A DNA stretch of 64,000 nt from Pseudomonas sp. KNUC1026 (lineage in GTDB: Bacteria > Pseudomonadota > Gammaproteobacteria > Pseudomonadales > Pseudomonadaceae). The stretch's first letter is position 1, and every line of letters begins with the position of its first letter. Below the pieces are notes generated by a model. It was not told the DNA's origin. It saw only the letters and a program-made list of their open reading frames with translations, and did no database searches. Shown here piece after piece: positions 28,738 to 38,295 of this stretch. Made by a program: the position numbers and the translations under genes. Where the stretch lies: assembly GCF_021650705.1 (NCBI RefSeq), contig NZ_CP087138.1, forward strand, positions 1,860,001 to 1,924,000, given 5' to 3'.

Positions 28738-29570
28738 TCAAACCGGTACACCACCCAGGATGGTCGCCCGATGCATCACCCGCCGCTGCGGCCGGTAGTC
28801 GTCCACCGCGTAATGCTGAGTGACCTGGTTGTCCCACAACGCCAGGTCATCGGCCTGCCACTGCCAGCGCACGCAGAATTGCGGTTGTGTGCTGTGCTGG
28901 TAGAGCAACCGCAGAATGGCATCGCTTTCGTGGGGCTCAAGCTCGTTGATCGCCAACGTGAAACCTTCGCTGACGAACAGCGCCTTGCGCCCAGTCACCG
29001 GATGAGTGCGCACCACAGGGTGTGTGACGGGCGGGTGCTTGCGCCGGGTAGCCTCCCAGCTGGCCAGGGCCTCGGGCGTGTTGCCGAAGCGTGCCAGCGG
29101 GAAAGATTTGCTGAAGTCGTGAGTAGCGGTGAGGCCGTCGATGGCGCGCTTGAGGGGTTCGCTCAGTGCTTCCCAGGCGGCAGTGCCGCTGGCCCAGAGC
29201 GTGTCACCGCCATAGGCCGGCACCTGGCGGGCGAGCAAGGCGGAACCCTTGGCCGGCGTCGGCAAAAAGGTCAGGTCGGTATGCCACAGCGCGTTGTCGC
29301 GCAGGTCATTGAGCTCGGTGTCGAGCACCAGGATCTGCGGCACTTCGTCCACCTTGGGGTAGATGGGGTGTACGTGCAGTTCGCCGAAGCCATGGGCGAA
29401 GCGGGCATGTTCGATCGGTGTGAGGGGTTGCTGCCTGAAGAACAGCACCTGGTGCTGATACAGCGCGCGCTCCAGTTTCGCCTGGGTGGCATCGCTCAAT
29501 GCATGGCGCAGGTCCAGGCCTTCCACGACCGCGCCCAGGGTGGGGGTAAGGGGCGAAGGGTAGAACTCAT
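28738..29570 (-). CDS. tauD: Taurine dioxygenase TauD, frameshifted near N-terminus
   Basis: 277 residues after correction (E. coli TauD has 283). The iron ligands are visible: LWHTDLTF (HxD) and the distal His in [13 protein letters not shown] with the 2-oxoglutarate-binding Arg. The reaction is taurine + 2-oxoglutarate + O2 giving sulfite and aminoacetaldehyde. The first ~14 residues (MSSTLRPL) are in another frame; one missing base in the G5 run at 29542-29546 restores [17 protein letters not shown]. Last gene of tauABCD, 24 bases after the permease. Normally induced by sulfate starvation. Confidence 0.87.
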
Positions 29571-29594
29571 GGTTCGGTACTCACGCAGGTTGTA

Positions 29595-30428
29595 TCAGTG
29601 GGAATGGCCGTGCCAGGGCACAAGCCGGCGTTGCAAGGCGCGCAGGCTCAGCTCCAGGGCAAAGGCGATCACGGCGATCAGCAGGATGCCGAGGATCACC
29701 ACGTCAGTGACGAGAAACTGGGCGGCCGACTGCACCATGAAGCCCAAGCCTTCAGTGGCCGCGATCAGCTCTGCCGCCACCAGCGTCGACCAGCCCACGC
29801 CCAGGCCGATGCGCACACCGGTAAGGATGTCGGGCAGGGCGCTGGGCAGTACCACATGGCGCAGCACCTGCCAGCGGCTGGCCCCCAGGCACTGAGCGGC
29901 GCGCACCCGAGCCGGGTCGACCGTGCGCACGCCATTGGCGGTGGCGATGGCGATCGGCGCAAAAATCGCCAGGTAAATCAGCAACACCTTCGACAACTCG
30001 CCGATGCCGCACCAGATCACGATCAGCGGCAGGTACGCCAGCGGTGGCACCGGCCGGTAGAACTCGATCAGCGGGTCGAGAATGCCGCGGGCGATGCGGT
30101 TGCGGCCCATGGCCAGCCCCAGCGGAATGGCCGTGAGCACGGCAGCGAACAAGGCAAGGCCGATGCGGCCAAGGCTCGCGCCCAGATGGTGCCAAAGGTT
30201 CACATCCATGTAGCCTTCAGCCAGCAGCTCGCGAGCCTTGCCCAAAACGGCGCCCGGGCTCGGCAGGAACAGCGGTTCGATCAGCCCGGCACGGGTAGAC
30301 GCCCACCAGGCCAACAGCAACACCAGCACGGTGGCAAAGCTGATGCCACGGGTGCCGGCAGAGTGCTTGCGCGCTGAGGGGGCGGGCGGTGCGTCGGCGG
30401 TGGCCGGCAGGTCCAGGGTGCGGCTCAT
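29595..30428 (-). CDS. tauC: Taurine ABC permease TauC
   Basis: A 277-residue inner-membrane protein from 30428. After a hydrophilic N-terminus it has ~6 TM helices, [54 protein letters not shown], and the EAA loop [38 protein letters not shown]. This is the SsuC/TauC/NrtB family. It overlaps tauB by 4 bases. No frame damage. Confidence 0.88.
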   Translation of the reverse strand: MSRTLDLPATADAPPAPSARKHSAGTRGISFATVLVLLLAWWASTRAGLIEPLFLPSPGAVLGKARELLAEGYMDVNLWHHLGASLGRIGLALFAAVLTAIPLGLAMGRNRIARGILDPLIEFYRPVPPLAYLPLIVIWCGIGELSKVLLIYLAIFAPIAIATANGVRTVDPARVRAAQCLGASRWQVLRHVVLPSALPDILTGVRIGLGVGWSTLVAAELIAATEGLGFMVQSAAQFLVTDVVILGILLIAVIAFALELSLRALQRRLVPWHGHSH

Positions 30429-31213
30429 GGGGTGGCCTCTAGGTGGGCGTGGCCGGCGAACACCTGCGCGAGCACGTGTTCACGGGTTTCGATGAAGGCC
30501 GGGTCGGATTTGATCGCCCGTGCCGGCTCGCCAGCGGCATAGCGCCGGCCGAAATCCAGCTGCAACCGTTCGACGATCCGCCCCGGATGCGGTGCCAAGA
30601 GCACCAGGTCGGTGGCAAGGAAAACGGCCTCTTCGATGTCATGGGTTATCAGGAACACCGGCTTGGCGGTGCGCTGCCACACGCTGAGCAAGAGCTCCTG
30701 CATCTGTTCACGGGTGAAGGCATCCAGTGCGCCGAAGGGTTCGTCCATCAGCAGGATGCGCGGGTCGGCCGCCAGCGCCCGAGCCAGGCCCACGCGCTGG
30801 CGCTGGCCACCGGAAAGCTCCCAGACCTTGCGTTGCTCGAAGCCGGCCAGGTTCACCAAAACCAGTAACTCGCGAGCACGCCGCTCTCGCTCGACGCGCG
30901 GCACACCGGCCAGTTCCAGGCCGAACGCCACATTGGCCAGCACGTTCTGCCAGGGCAGCAACACATCGTCCTGAAACACCACGCCGCGGTCCGCGCCGGG
31001 GCCGAGGATCGGCTCGCCGTCGAGGGTGAGGCGGCCCTGGGTCGGCGGTACGAAGCCTGCGATCAGGTTCAGCAGGCTGGTTTTGCCGCTGCCCGAGGGG
31101 CCGAGTGCAACCAGCAACTGCTCGGCGCCCAAGCGCAGGGAAATATCCTGCAGCACGGGCTGCGAGGCGCCGGGGTAGTGCGCGCTGACGCGCTTGAGCT
31201 CGAGCGTGGCCAT
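30425..31213 (-). CDS. tauB: Taurine ABC ATPase TauB
   Basis: A 262-residue ATPase from 31213. Walker [13 protein letters not shown] (~38-49), [23 protein letters not shown] (Q-loop), signature [16 protein letters not shown], Walker [21 protein letters not shown] and switch His in [14 protein letters not shown]. It energises TauC. The stop overlaps the tauC start; tauA ends 9 bases upstream. Confidence 0.9.
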   Translation of the reverse strand: MATLELKRVSAHYPGASQPVLQDISLRLGAEQLLVALGPSGSGKTSLLNLIAGFVPPTQGRLTLDGEPILGPGADRGVVFQDDVLLPWQNVLANVAFGLELAGVPRVERERRARELLVLVNLAGFEQRKVWELSGGQRQRVGLARALAADPRILLMDEPFGALDAFTREQMQELLLSVWQRTAKPVFLITHDIEEAVFLATDLVLLAPHPGRIVERLQLDFGRRYAAGEPARAIKSDPAFIETREHVLAQVFAGHAHLEATP

Positions 31214-31222
31214 GGCGGTGCC

Positions 31223-32209
31223 TTATTTGATGTATTGCGCGCTGACGTAGGGGCTGTAGTCACTGAGCACGGCCGGGATCTTCTTCTGCTCCTTGAGGAA
31301 GGCCGCGGTGGCAGCGATGTCCTTGACCGTGCCGCCGCCCAGCAAGGCAGGGCTCACCTGGGCCTTGGCATCGGGGTAAGCCGAGCCTGCCAGCAGCGCC
31401 GGTACGTCGCTTGCGTTGGCGCCGGTCAGGCGGGCGATCTTCTTCACCGGGTCCGACTCCGGCGTCCATTCACCTTTGTGCGCGGCATAGTCGGAGTAGG
31501 CCTTGAGGGTGACGCCGGCGAATTGCGCGATCACCTCCGGGTGCTTCTCGGCGTAATCCTTGCGCGCTACCCACACCTCGAACGTCGGGGCGCCCCAGCG
31601 GCCGACTTCGGCAGCGTCGGTGAGCACCTTGCCGGTTTTCTCGATCTCGCCCAGCGCAGGCGACCAGACGAACGCGCCGTCGATGTCGCCGCGCTTCCAG
31701 GCGGCCGCGATTTCGGAGGGGTTGAGGTTCACCACTTTGACGTCCTGCGAGGTCAGGCCCCAGTGCTTGAGCGCGCCGAGCAGGCTGTAGTGGGAGGTGG
31801 AAACGAACGGCGTGGCCAGGGTTTTGCCTTTCAGGTCTTCCGGTTTGGCGATGCCGCTGCCATTGCGCACCACCAGCGCCTCGGCCGAGTTGATCTGCGC
31901 CGAGACGATGAAAGTCACCAAGGGCACCTTGCTCGACGCCGCTGCCGCAAAGGGGCTGGAACCCAGGTTGCCGATCTGCACATCGCCGGAGGCGAGTGCC
32001 GCGACCACTTCGGGGCCGGCATTGAAGCGGCGCCAACTGATCTTTTCACCGGTTGCTTTTTCATAATCGCCATTGGCCTGGGCCACCTTGCTGGGGTCGA
32101 CGCCGGTCTGGTAACCGATGGTCAGTTCGCCGGCATGGGCCCCCGACCAAGTAGAGCCTGCGAGCACGAGAACGGTGAACAACTGGCGAGAGGACGGCAG
32201 TGCGGGCAT
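31223..32209 (-). CDS. tauA: Taurine-binding periplasmic protein TauA
   Basis: 328 residues from ATG 32209 (MPALPSSRQLFTVLVLAG) with a Sec signal ending about AHA-GE. An upstream in-frame ATG would add 20 residues before the signal and is unlikely. TauA-type features: LTIGYQTGVDPSKVAQANG, ISWRRFNAGPEVVAALASGDVQIGNLGSSP, INSAEALVVRNGSGI. First gene of tauABCD. Upstream are ~200 bases shared with the divergent GntR gene, including a GTTATAACC motif at 32284-32292. Confidence 0.87.
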   Translation of the reverse strand: MPALPSSRQLFTVLVLAGSTWSGAHAGELTIGYQTGVDPSKVAQANGDYEKATGEKISWRRFNAGPEVVAALASGDVQIGNLGSSPFAAAASSKVPLVTFIVSAQINSAEALVVRNGSGIAKPEDLKGKTLATPFVSTSHYSLLGALKHWGLTSQDVKVVNLNPSEIAAAWKRGDIDGAFVWSPALGEIEKTGKVLTDAAEVGRWGAPTFEVWVARKDYAEKHPEVIAQFAGVTLKAYSDYAAHKGEWTPESDPVKKIARLTGANASDVPALLAGSAYPDAKAQVSPALLGGGTVKDIAATAAFLKEQKKIPAVLSDYSPYVSAQYIK

Positions 32210-32383
32210 GGTGCGTGGCCTTGAACAGGAAGTAGGTGAACGCGAATGTATGGGTATAAGAATCTTCAATCCAATATCTGATAGTTATAACCATATGGCT
32301 TTGCGCCACTCTTCATCCTGAACCTAACGCTATATCGAAAAGATATTTTGAAATAAAAATTGGCTCGGATAGATTCCGTCTAA

Positions 32384-32401
32384 AACCTGTTATGACAAGT
32401 T
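32384..32401. promoter_or_regulatory. Imperfect palindrome before gntR (operator candidate)
   Basis: AACCTGTTATGACAAGTT matches its own reverse complement at 14 of 18 positions (AACYTGTYATRACARGTT) and ends eight bases before the GntR-family start. HutC/FarR-subfamily regulators bind palindromes of this size, so an autoregulatory operator that also controls the downstream flavoprotein operon is likely. The remaining ~170 AT-rich bases of the gap should hold the divergent promoters; I cannot place them confidently. Confidence 0.45.
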
Positions 32402-32409
32402 GAATCGAC

Positions 32410-33159
32410 ATGACCGATCCTATGCATTTCAACCCCGTCCCGTTGTTCGCCCAGCTGAAGACCCAACTGCGCGAACGCATCCTCGACGGCACTTACGCCC
32501 CCTCCAGCCGCCTGCCCTCCGAGCATCAGCTCTGCGCACTGCACGGGGTCAGCCGCATTACCGTGCGCCAGGCGCTGGGTGACCTGCAAAAGGAAGGGCT
32601 GATCTTCAAGGTGCCCGGCAAGGGTACTTTCGTGTCGCGGCCCAAGGCGTTCCAGAACGTCAGCACCCTGCAAGGCCTGGGCGAGGCGGTGCAGGCGCTG
32701 GGCCACGAGGTGATCAACCAGGTGCGCAGCCTCAGGCTGATCGACGCTCAAGGCGCGGTGGCCGAACGCCTCAAGCTCAAGCCGGGCGCTGCGGTGCTGC
32801 AAGTCAAGCGTGTACGCCTGATCGACCGCGTGCCGGTATCTCTGGAAATCACCTACCTGCCGGCCTCGCTGGCCGAGCTGATGGGCCGCGCAGACCTGGC
32901 CAGCCGCGACATCTTCCTGATCCTCGAAAACGATGCCGGCATCGCCCTGGGCCATGCAGACCTGGCAGTGGATGCGATCCTGGCCGACCCGGAGCTTGCC
33001 AGTGCCCTCGGTGCCGAGGAGGGTTCGCCGGTGATGCGTATCGAGCGCCTCACCCACGATGCCGAGGGCCAACCGCTGGACTACGAGCACCTGTACTACC
33101 GTGGCGATGCCTTCCAGTACCGCCTGCGCATCGACCGCCACAAAGGGCCTGCCCAATGA
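32410..33159 (+). CDS. GntR-family regulator (HutC/UTRA type)
   Basis: A 249-residue regulator from ATG 32410 (ribosome site weak; a second ATG at 32422). The winged HTH covers ~12-80: LRERILDGTYAPSSRLPSEHQLCALHGVSRITVRQALGDLQKEGLIFKVPGKGTFV. A UTRA ligand domain follows (VRLIDRVPVSLEITYLP, DYEHLYYRGDAFQYRL). The stop overlaps the next gene by 4 bases, so it is the first gene of the flavoprotein operon and probably its own regulator, responding to the imported compound. It is divergent from tauABCD and may control that too. Confidence 0.85.
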   Translation: MTDPMHFNPVPLFAQLKTQLRERILDGTYAPSSRLPSEHQLCALHGVSRITVRQALGDLQKEGLIFKVPGKGTFVSRPKAFQNVSTLQGLGEAVQALGHEVINQVRSLRLIDAQGAVAERLKLKPGAAVLQVKRVRLIDRVPVSLEITYLPASLAELMGRADLASRDIFLILENDAGIALGHADLAVDAILADPELASALGAEEGSPVMRIERLTHDAEGQPLDYEHLYYRGDAFQYRLRIDRHKGPAQ

Positions 33160-34893
33160 GCGATTACCCAACGCTGGAACGCGAATACGACATCGTGGTG
33201 ATAGGCGGCGGCACCGCCGGGCCCATGGCCGCGATCAAGGCCAAGGAGCAGCACCGCGAGCTCAAGGTGCTGCTGCTGGACAAAGCCAACGTCAAGCGCA
33301 GTGGCGCCATCAGCATGGGCATGGACGGGCTGAACAACGCCGTGATTCCAGGCCATGCCACTCCCGAGCAGTACACCCGGGAAATCACCGTCGCCAACGA
33401 CGGCATCGTCGACCAGCAGGCGGTGCTTGCCTACGCCACCCACAGTTTTGAAACCATCGAGCAGCTCGACCGCTGGGGCGTGAAGTTCGAGAAGGACGAG
33501 ACCGGCGACTACGCGGTCAAGAAGGTCCACCACATGGGCGCCTACGTGTTGCCGATGCCCGAAGGCCATGACATCAAGAAAGTGCTCTACCGCCAGCTCA
33601 AACGGGCGCGGGTCGAGATTACCAACCGCGTTATCGCCACCCGTTTGCTGCTCGACGAACAGGGCGCAGTGAGTGGCGTGATGGGTTTCGACTGCCGCAC
33701 GGCGGCTTTTCATCTGATCAAGGCCGAAGCGGTGATCCTTCGCTGTGGCGCCGCCGGGCGCCTGGGCCTGCCCAGTTCCGGCTACCTGATGGGCACCTAC
33801 GAAAACCCCACCAACGCAGGCGACGGCTACGCCATGGCCTACCACGCCGGCGCCCGGCTGGCCAATCTCGAGTGCTTTCAGATCAACCCGCTGATCAAGG
33901 ACTACAACGGCCCGGCCTGCGCCTACGTCACCGGCCCCCTGGGGGGCTACACCGCCAACAACAAGGGCGAGCGCTTCATCGAGTGCGACGACTGGAGCGG
34001 GCAGATGATGTGGGAGTTTCACCAGGAGCTGGAAAGCGGCAACGGCCCGGTGTTTCTCAAGCTCGAGCCACCTGGCCGAGGAAACCATCCAGACCATCGA
34101 GACCATCCTGCACAGCAATGAACGCCCCAGCCGCGGCCAGTTCCACGCAGGCCGCGGCACCGATTACCGCCAGCACATGGTCGAGATGCACATCTCCGAA
34201 ATCGGCTTTTGCAGCGGCCACAGCGCCTCGGGAGTGTGGGTCAACGCCCGCGCCGAAACCTCCGTTGCAGGGTTGTACAGCGCCGGGGACATGGCCGCGG
34301 TGCCGCACAACTACATGCTCGGCGCCTTCACCTATGGCGCGTTCGCCGGTATCAACGCCGCTGCCTATGTGCAGGGGCGCGAGCACCCAGCGGTCGATGC
34401 CCGGCAAGTGCAGGCGGAGCGTGAACGCGTTTACGCCCCACTGCAGCGTGCGCACGGCCTGGCGCCGGCGCAGGTCGAGTACAAGCTGCGGCGCATGGTC
34501 AACGATTACCTGCAGCCACCGAAGGTCACCAAAAAAATGGAGATCGGCCTGCAGCGCTTCGCTGAAATCGGCCATGACATCGACCAGCTCAAGGCCCATA
34601 ACCCACACGAACTGATGCGTGCGCTGGAGGTGAGCGTGATCCGCGACTGCGCGGAAATGGCCGCGCGTGCCTCGCTGTTTCGCACCGAAAGCCGTTGGGG
34701 CCTGTATCACCACCGGGTGGACTACCCGCTGCGCGATGATCAGGCCTGGTTTTGCCACACCCACCTGTTCAAGGGCGCCGATGGCGCCATGGCCTCGGCC
34801 AAGGTGCCGGTTGAACCCTATGTGGTGCCGCTGGCCGACGACGAACTCACCGCCTATGACCGGCTGCGTGTCGCACCGGGCCAGGTGGCCTGA
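33156..34893 (+). CDS. AprA-like FAD flavoprotein (APS-reductase/fumarate-reductase family), frameshifted
   Basis: About 578 aa. The N-terminal FAD fold is EYDIVVIGGGTAGPMAAIKAKE, with RSGAISMGMDGLNNAVIPGH. The middle (TYENPTNAGDGYAMAYHAGA, IKDYNGPACAYV, NNKGERF) parallels adenylylsulfate reductase alpha subunits. SAGDMAAVPHNYMLGAFTYGAFAG is the second FAD-contacting segment, followed by the helical C-terminal domain. A frame change near 34066 (GPVFLKLEPP versus HLAEETIQTIETIL) is explained by one extra base. Paired with an AprB-like ferredoxin, it probably carries out a two-electron redox step on a sulfur compound. Whether it is a true APS reductase is not shown; no ATP sulfurylase is adjacent. 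Confidence 0.8.
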
Positions 34894-34910
34894 CAACCAA
34901 GGAGCCCGAC

Positions 34911-35156
34911 ATGGCTTTCGCCCCCCAGGACATCTTCCTGCGCAGCAGCGCGCCGGTGACCGTGGACGCTGACAAATGCATCGCCGACAAAGGCTGCACC
35001 GTGTGCGTGGACGTCTGCCCGATGGACCTTCTGGCCATCGACCCCGCTACGCAAAAGGCGTACATGGCCTTCGACGAGTGCTGGTACTGCATGCCCTGCG
35101 AAAAGGACTGCCCCACAGGCGCTGTGAAAGTAGAAATCCCGTACCTGCTGCGCTGA
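34911..35156 (+). CDS. AprB-like 2[4Fe-4S] ferredoxin
   Basis: An 81-residue protein from ATG 34911, with AAGGAG upstream. Two cluster motifs are complete: CIADKGCTVCVDVCP (Cx5Cx2Cx3CP) and CWYCMPCEKDCP (Cx2Cx2Cx3CP), the arrangement of the AprB electron-transfer core. It lacks the C-terminal tail of dissimilatory AprB (~150 aa). It should pass electrons to or from the flavoprotein 17 bases upstream. A 132-base gap without clear features separates it from the next gene. Confidence 0.85.
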   Translation: MAFAPQDIFLRSSAPVTVDADKCIADKGCTVCVDVCPMDLLAIDPATQKAYMAFDECWYCMPCEKDCPTGAVKVEIPYLLR

Positions 35157-35288
35157 ACGCTGCACCCATAGAACAAAACACCCTGCCACCGGCCAACCAC
35201 CGGACGCCTGACACCGCAACGCCCTCGTTTCCCACCGCCCGCGCTGGCGGCGGAAGCGACCTACCTGATGACTCGAGGGGATCAACCC

Positions 35289-36693
35289 ATGCTACGCACC
35301 GCTTTGGCCGGCCTTGCCCTGGCCGCTTTCACGCTCAGCGCCCAGGCGCAGACCATCCGCATCGCCATCGGCACCCAGGACACCACCATCAACTGCGCTG
35401 CTGGCGGGTTGATGATCCGGGAGCTGGGGCTGTTGCAGAAATACCTGCCTGCACGATGGCCAGTACCAGAACGCCGAATACGACATTCAGTGGAAGAACT
35501 TCACCAGCGGCGCGCCGCTCACCAACGAGATGGTCGCCGGCAAGCTCGACTTCGGCGCCATGGCAGACTTCCCCGGCGCGCTGAACGGCGTGGCACACGA
35601 AGCGAGCGGGCGGCACAGCCTGTTCATCACCGTGCTCAGTGGCAGTGTGCTGGGCAGCGGCAATGGCATTGTGGTGCCGAAGGATTCCCCGGCCCAATCA
35701 CTGGCCGACCTCAGGGGTCAGGTGATTTCCGTGCCCTTTGCGTCCACGGCCCATGGCATGCTGCTGCGCGCCGTCGCTGCCCAGGGCTGGGACCCGGAGC
35801 GCGACGTGACGATCATCGCCCAGCCACCGGAAGTGGCCGGTTCTGCCTTGCAGGCGAACAAGGTGGCCGCGCATGCCGGGTTCGTGCCCTTCGCCGAGCT
35901 GTTCGAAAGCAAGGGCTTTGCCCGCAAGATCTACGACGGCTCACAGGCCAAGGCGCCGACGTTCCATGGCGCGCTGGTGGAAGAGGACTTCGCCAGGCGT
36001 TACCCCGAGCTGGTGGTCGCTTACCTGCGCGCCACGCTTGAGGCGAATCGGTTGCTGGCCGAACAGCCAGAGAAATACAGCGAACTCATCGAGAAGGTCA
36101 CCGGCGTCGACGCAGGCGTTGCCTATCTCTACCACGGCCCGCTTGGCCTGCAGACCCGCGACCTGACCTGGAAGCCTGAATACCGCCAGGCAGTGGCCAC
36201 TGCCATCGATACACTCAAGCTGCTGAAAAAGGCCGATCGAGGCCTGAACACCCAGACCTTCATCGATGATCACTACCTGCGTGCCGCCTTCAAGGCCCAG
36301 GGCCTGGATTACGACAGCGCACTGGCCAACTACGCGCCCACGCCCCTGAAGGCCAACGATGCCAGCACCGGCAAGCCACTGACCGACACCCGCAGCCTGG
36401 CCCAGCTCTGGGTAAAAGGTGAGGCCACTGTACGCAACTACGCCAACCCGCAGCAGGCGCTGGCCCAGGCCAGGCAACTGCAGGCCGAGGGCAAAGCCTT
36501 GCGCGCAGCCTATGTGCAGGCCGAAGGCAGCGGCATCAAACTGCTCGCCCAGCAAGCCTGGTTCGTGCAGGGGCAGGGCGGCGCACTGCACGCGTTCCTG
36601 CTCAAGGACCAGGCCAGCGCCTGGGCACAGGCCAACGGCGGGGACGTGAAAGACTACACCGCTGTCAGCGGTGCCGCGCTGGCGGTGCGCTGA
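35289..36693 (+). CDS. ABC solute-binding protein with extra C-terminal domain, frameshifted
   Basis: About 467 aa from ATG 35289 (GAGGGG upstream), with a Sec signal MLRTALAGLALAAFTLSAQA. The first ~310 residues are a TauA/NrtA-like binding fold: IRIAIGTQDTTINCAAGG, GAPLTNEMVAGKLDFGAMADFPG, LADLRGQVISVPFASTAHGMLLRAV. An extra T at ~35450 breaks the frame; without it KYLPHDGQYQNAEYDIQWKNF reads through. The ~120-residue C-terminal extension is unusual and ends with ALHAFLLKDQASAWAQANGGDVKDY, similar in pattern to NosL-like proteins. Ligand unknown; no Cys or His metal site is obvious. Confidence 0.75.
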
Positions 36694-36694
36694 G

Positions 36695-37471
36695 ATGGGC
36701 TGGCGCTGGGCCCTCAGGGCACTGTCGCTCGGGCTGTGCCTGGCGTTGTGGCAGGTGCTGGCGAGCCGGCATCTGGACCTTGGCCTGGTGACGTTTCGTA
36801 ACGTGCCGGCACCTGCCGAAGTGCTGGCCGCAGTCGAGCAGTTGCTCGCCGGCGGCAAGGGCTTTCGGCACCTTGCCGCGAGCGTCGAGCGGGTAGCGGC
36901 CGGCTATTCGCTGGCTGCCCTGCTGGGCGTTGGCCTGGGGCTGCTGATCGGGCGCTCGCGCTGGGCTGCCGATGCGTTGCTCACGCCGCTGGAGGTGCTG
37001 CGGCCGATTCCGGCGGTGGCCTGGATACCGCTAGCGATCCTGATGTTCCCGTCCTCGGAGTTGTCGATGGTGTTCATCACCTTCACCGGCGCGCTGTTCC
37101 CGATCCTGCTCAACACCGTCCATGGCGCGGAGGCCATCGACCCACGGCTGGTCGCCTCGGCACGCGGCTTGGGGGCAGGGCGCTGGGCCTTGCTGCGCGA
37201 GGTGGTGCTGCCGGGGGCCGGGCCCAGCGTGGTCACGGGGCTGTCGATCGGCATGGGCACCTCGTGGTTCTGCCTGGTGACCGCCGAGATGATCTCCGGG
37301 CAATGGGGCATCGGCTATTACACTTGGGAGGCCTACACCTTGCAGAACTACCCCGACATCATCGTCGGCATGCTCTGGATCGGGCTGCTGGGCCTTGCCA
37401 GCAGCTTGCTGGTCAAGCGCCTGGGTGCGCTGGCCCTGCCGTGGTATCGCGCCGGAGGGCCACGCCGATGA
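36695..37471 (+). CDS. ABC permease (SsuC/TauC family)
   Basis: A 258-residue inner-membrane protein from ATG 36695, two bases after the binding-protein stop. Features: N-terminal TM, RNVPAPAEVLAAVEQLLAGGKGFRHLAASVERVAAGYSLA, LEVLRPIPAVAWIPLAILMFPSSELSMVFITFTGALFPI, and the EAA loop VASARGLGAGRWALLREVVLPGAGPSVVTGLSIGMGTSW. Six TM helices. Distinct from the TauC 6 kb away, so this operon carries its own importer. It overlaps the ATPase by 4 bases. Confidence 0.87.
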   Translation: MGWRWALRALSLGLCLALWQVLASRHLDLGLVTFRNVPAPAEVLAAVEQLLAGGKGFRHLAASVERVAAGYSLAALLGVGLGLLIGRSRWAADALLTPLEVLRPIPAVAWIPLAILMFPSSELSMVFITFTGALFPILLNTVHGAEAIDPRLVASARGLGAGRWALLREVVLPGAGPSVVTGLSIGMGTSWFCLVTAEMISGQWGIGYYTWEAYTLQNYPDIIVGMLWIGLLGLASSLLVKRLGALALPWYRAGGPRR

Positions 37472-38271
37472 GCGCAGGTTCCCTTCGCGGCCAAGGCGTG
37501 AGCATTCACCTGGGGCAGGGCGCGGATGCCTTCGAGGCAGTGCGTGATGTCGACCTGGCTGTCGCGCCGGGCGAGTTCGTCTGCCTGCTGGGGCCTTCGG
37601 GCTGTGGCAAGTCGACACTGCTGGGAGCGCTCGCCGGCCATTTGCGACCCAGCCACGGCAGCCTGAGCCTGGATGGCCAGGCTATCGACGGGCCAGGGCC
37701 TGAGCGCGGCATGGTGTTCCAGCATCACACGTTGCTGCCTTGGCGGCGGGTGTTGGAGAACGTTGCCTTCGGCCTGAAGATGCACGGCATGCCGCACGCC
37801 GAGCGGCTGGCGCGAGCGCAGGAAATGCTCGGCTGGGTTGGCCTGGCAGGCTTCGCCAGGCACTGGCCGCACCAGCTTTCAGGTGGCATGCAGCAGCGTG
37901 CCGAAATCGCCAGGGTGCTGGTCAACCGCCCACGGGTGCTGTTGATGGATGAACCCTTCGGCGCCCTCGATGCACTGACCCGCGCGAACATGCAGCAACT
38001 GTTGCTCAGCATGTGGGAACGCCTTGGCACCACGGTGCTGTTCGTTACCCACGACATCGACGAAGCCTTGCTGCTGGCCGACCGCGTGCTGGTGATGAGC
38101 GCCCGGCCAGGCCAGTTGATCGAAGACCTCTCATTGCCCTTTGCTCGCCCACGGAGCGCCGAGCTGTTCGGCGACCCGCGCTGGGCCGAACTCAAGCGCC
38201 ATTGCCTGAGCTTCGCTGCACCCCGAACAACGGCCCTTGCCACGGCTCACCCCGCTGGGCCTGCCCCCTGA
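37468..38271 (+). CDS. ABC ATPase (SsuB/TauB family)
   Basis: A 267-residue ATPase from ATG 37468. Walker [13 protein letters not shown] (~43-54), GMVFQHHTLLPWRRVLENVAFGL, signature LSGGMQQRAEIARVL, Walker [21 protein letters not shown] and switch His FVTHDIDEALLLA. All catalytic parts are present. Third component of the importer. The stop is 24 bases before the HEAT-repeat gene. Confidence 0.88.
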   Translation: MSAGSLRGQGVSIHLGQGADAFEAVRDVDLAVAPGEFVCLLGPSGCGKSTLLGALAGHLRPSHGSLSLDGQAIDGPGPERGMVFQHHTLLPWRRVLENVAFGLKMHGMPHAERLARAQEMLGWVGLAGFARHWPHQLSGGMQQRAEIARVLVNRPRVLLMDEPFGALDALTRANMQQLLLSMWERLGTTVLFVTHDIDEALLLADRVLVMSARPGQLIEDLSLPFARPRSAELFGDPRWAELKRHCLSFAAPRTTALATAHPAGPAP

Positions 38272-38295
38272 ACTGCACCTGAAGAACCTGGCCTT

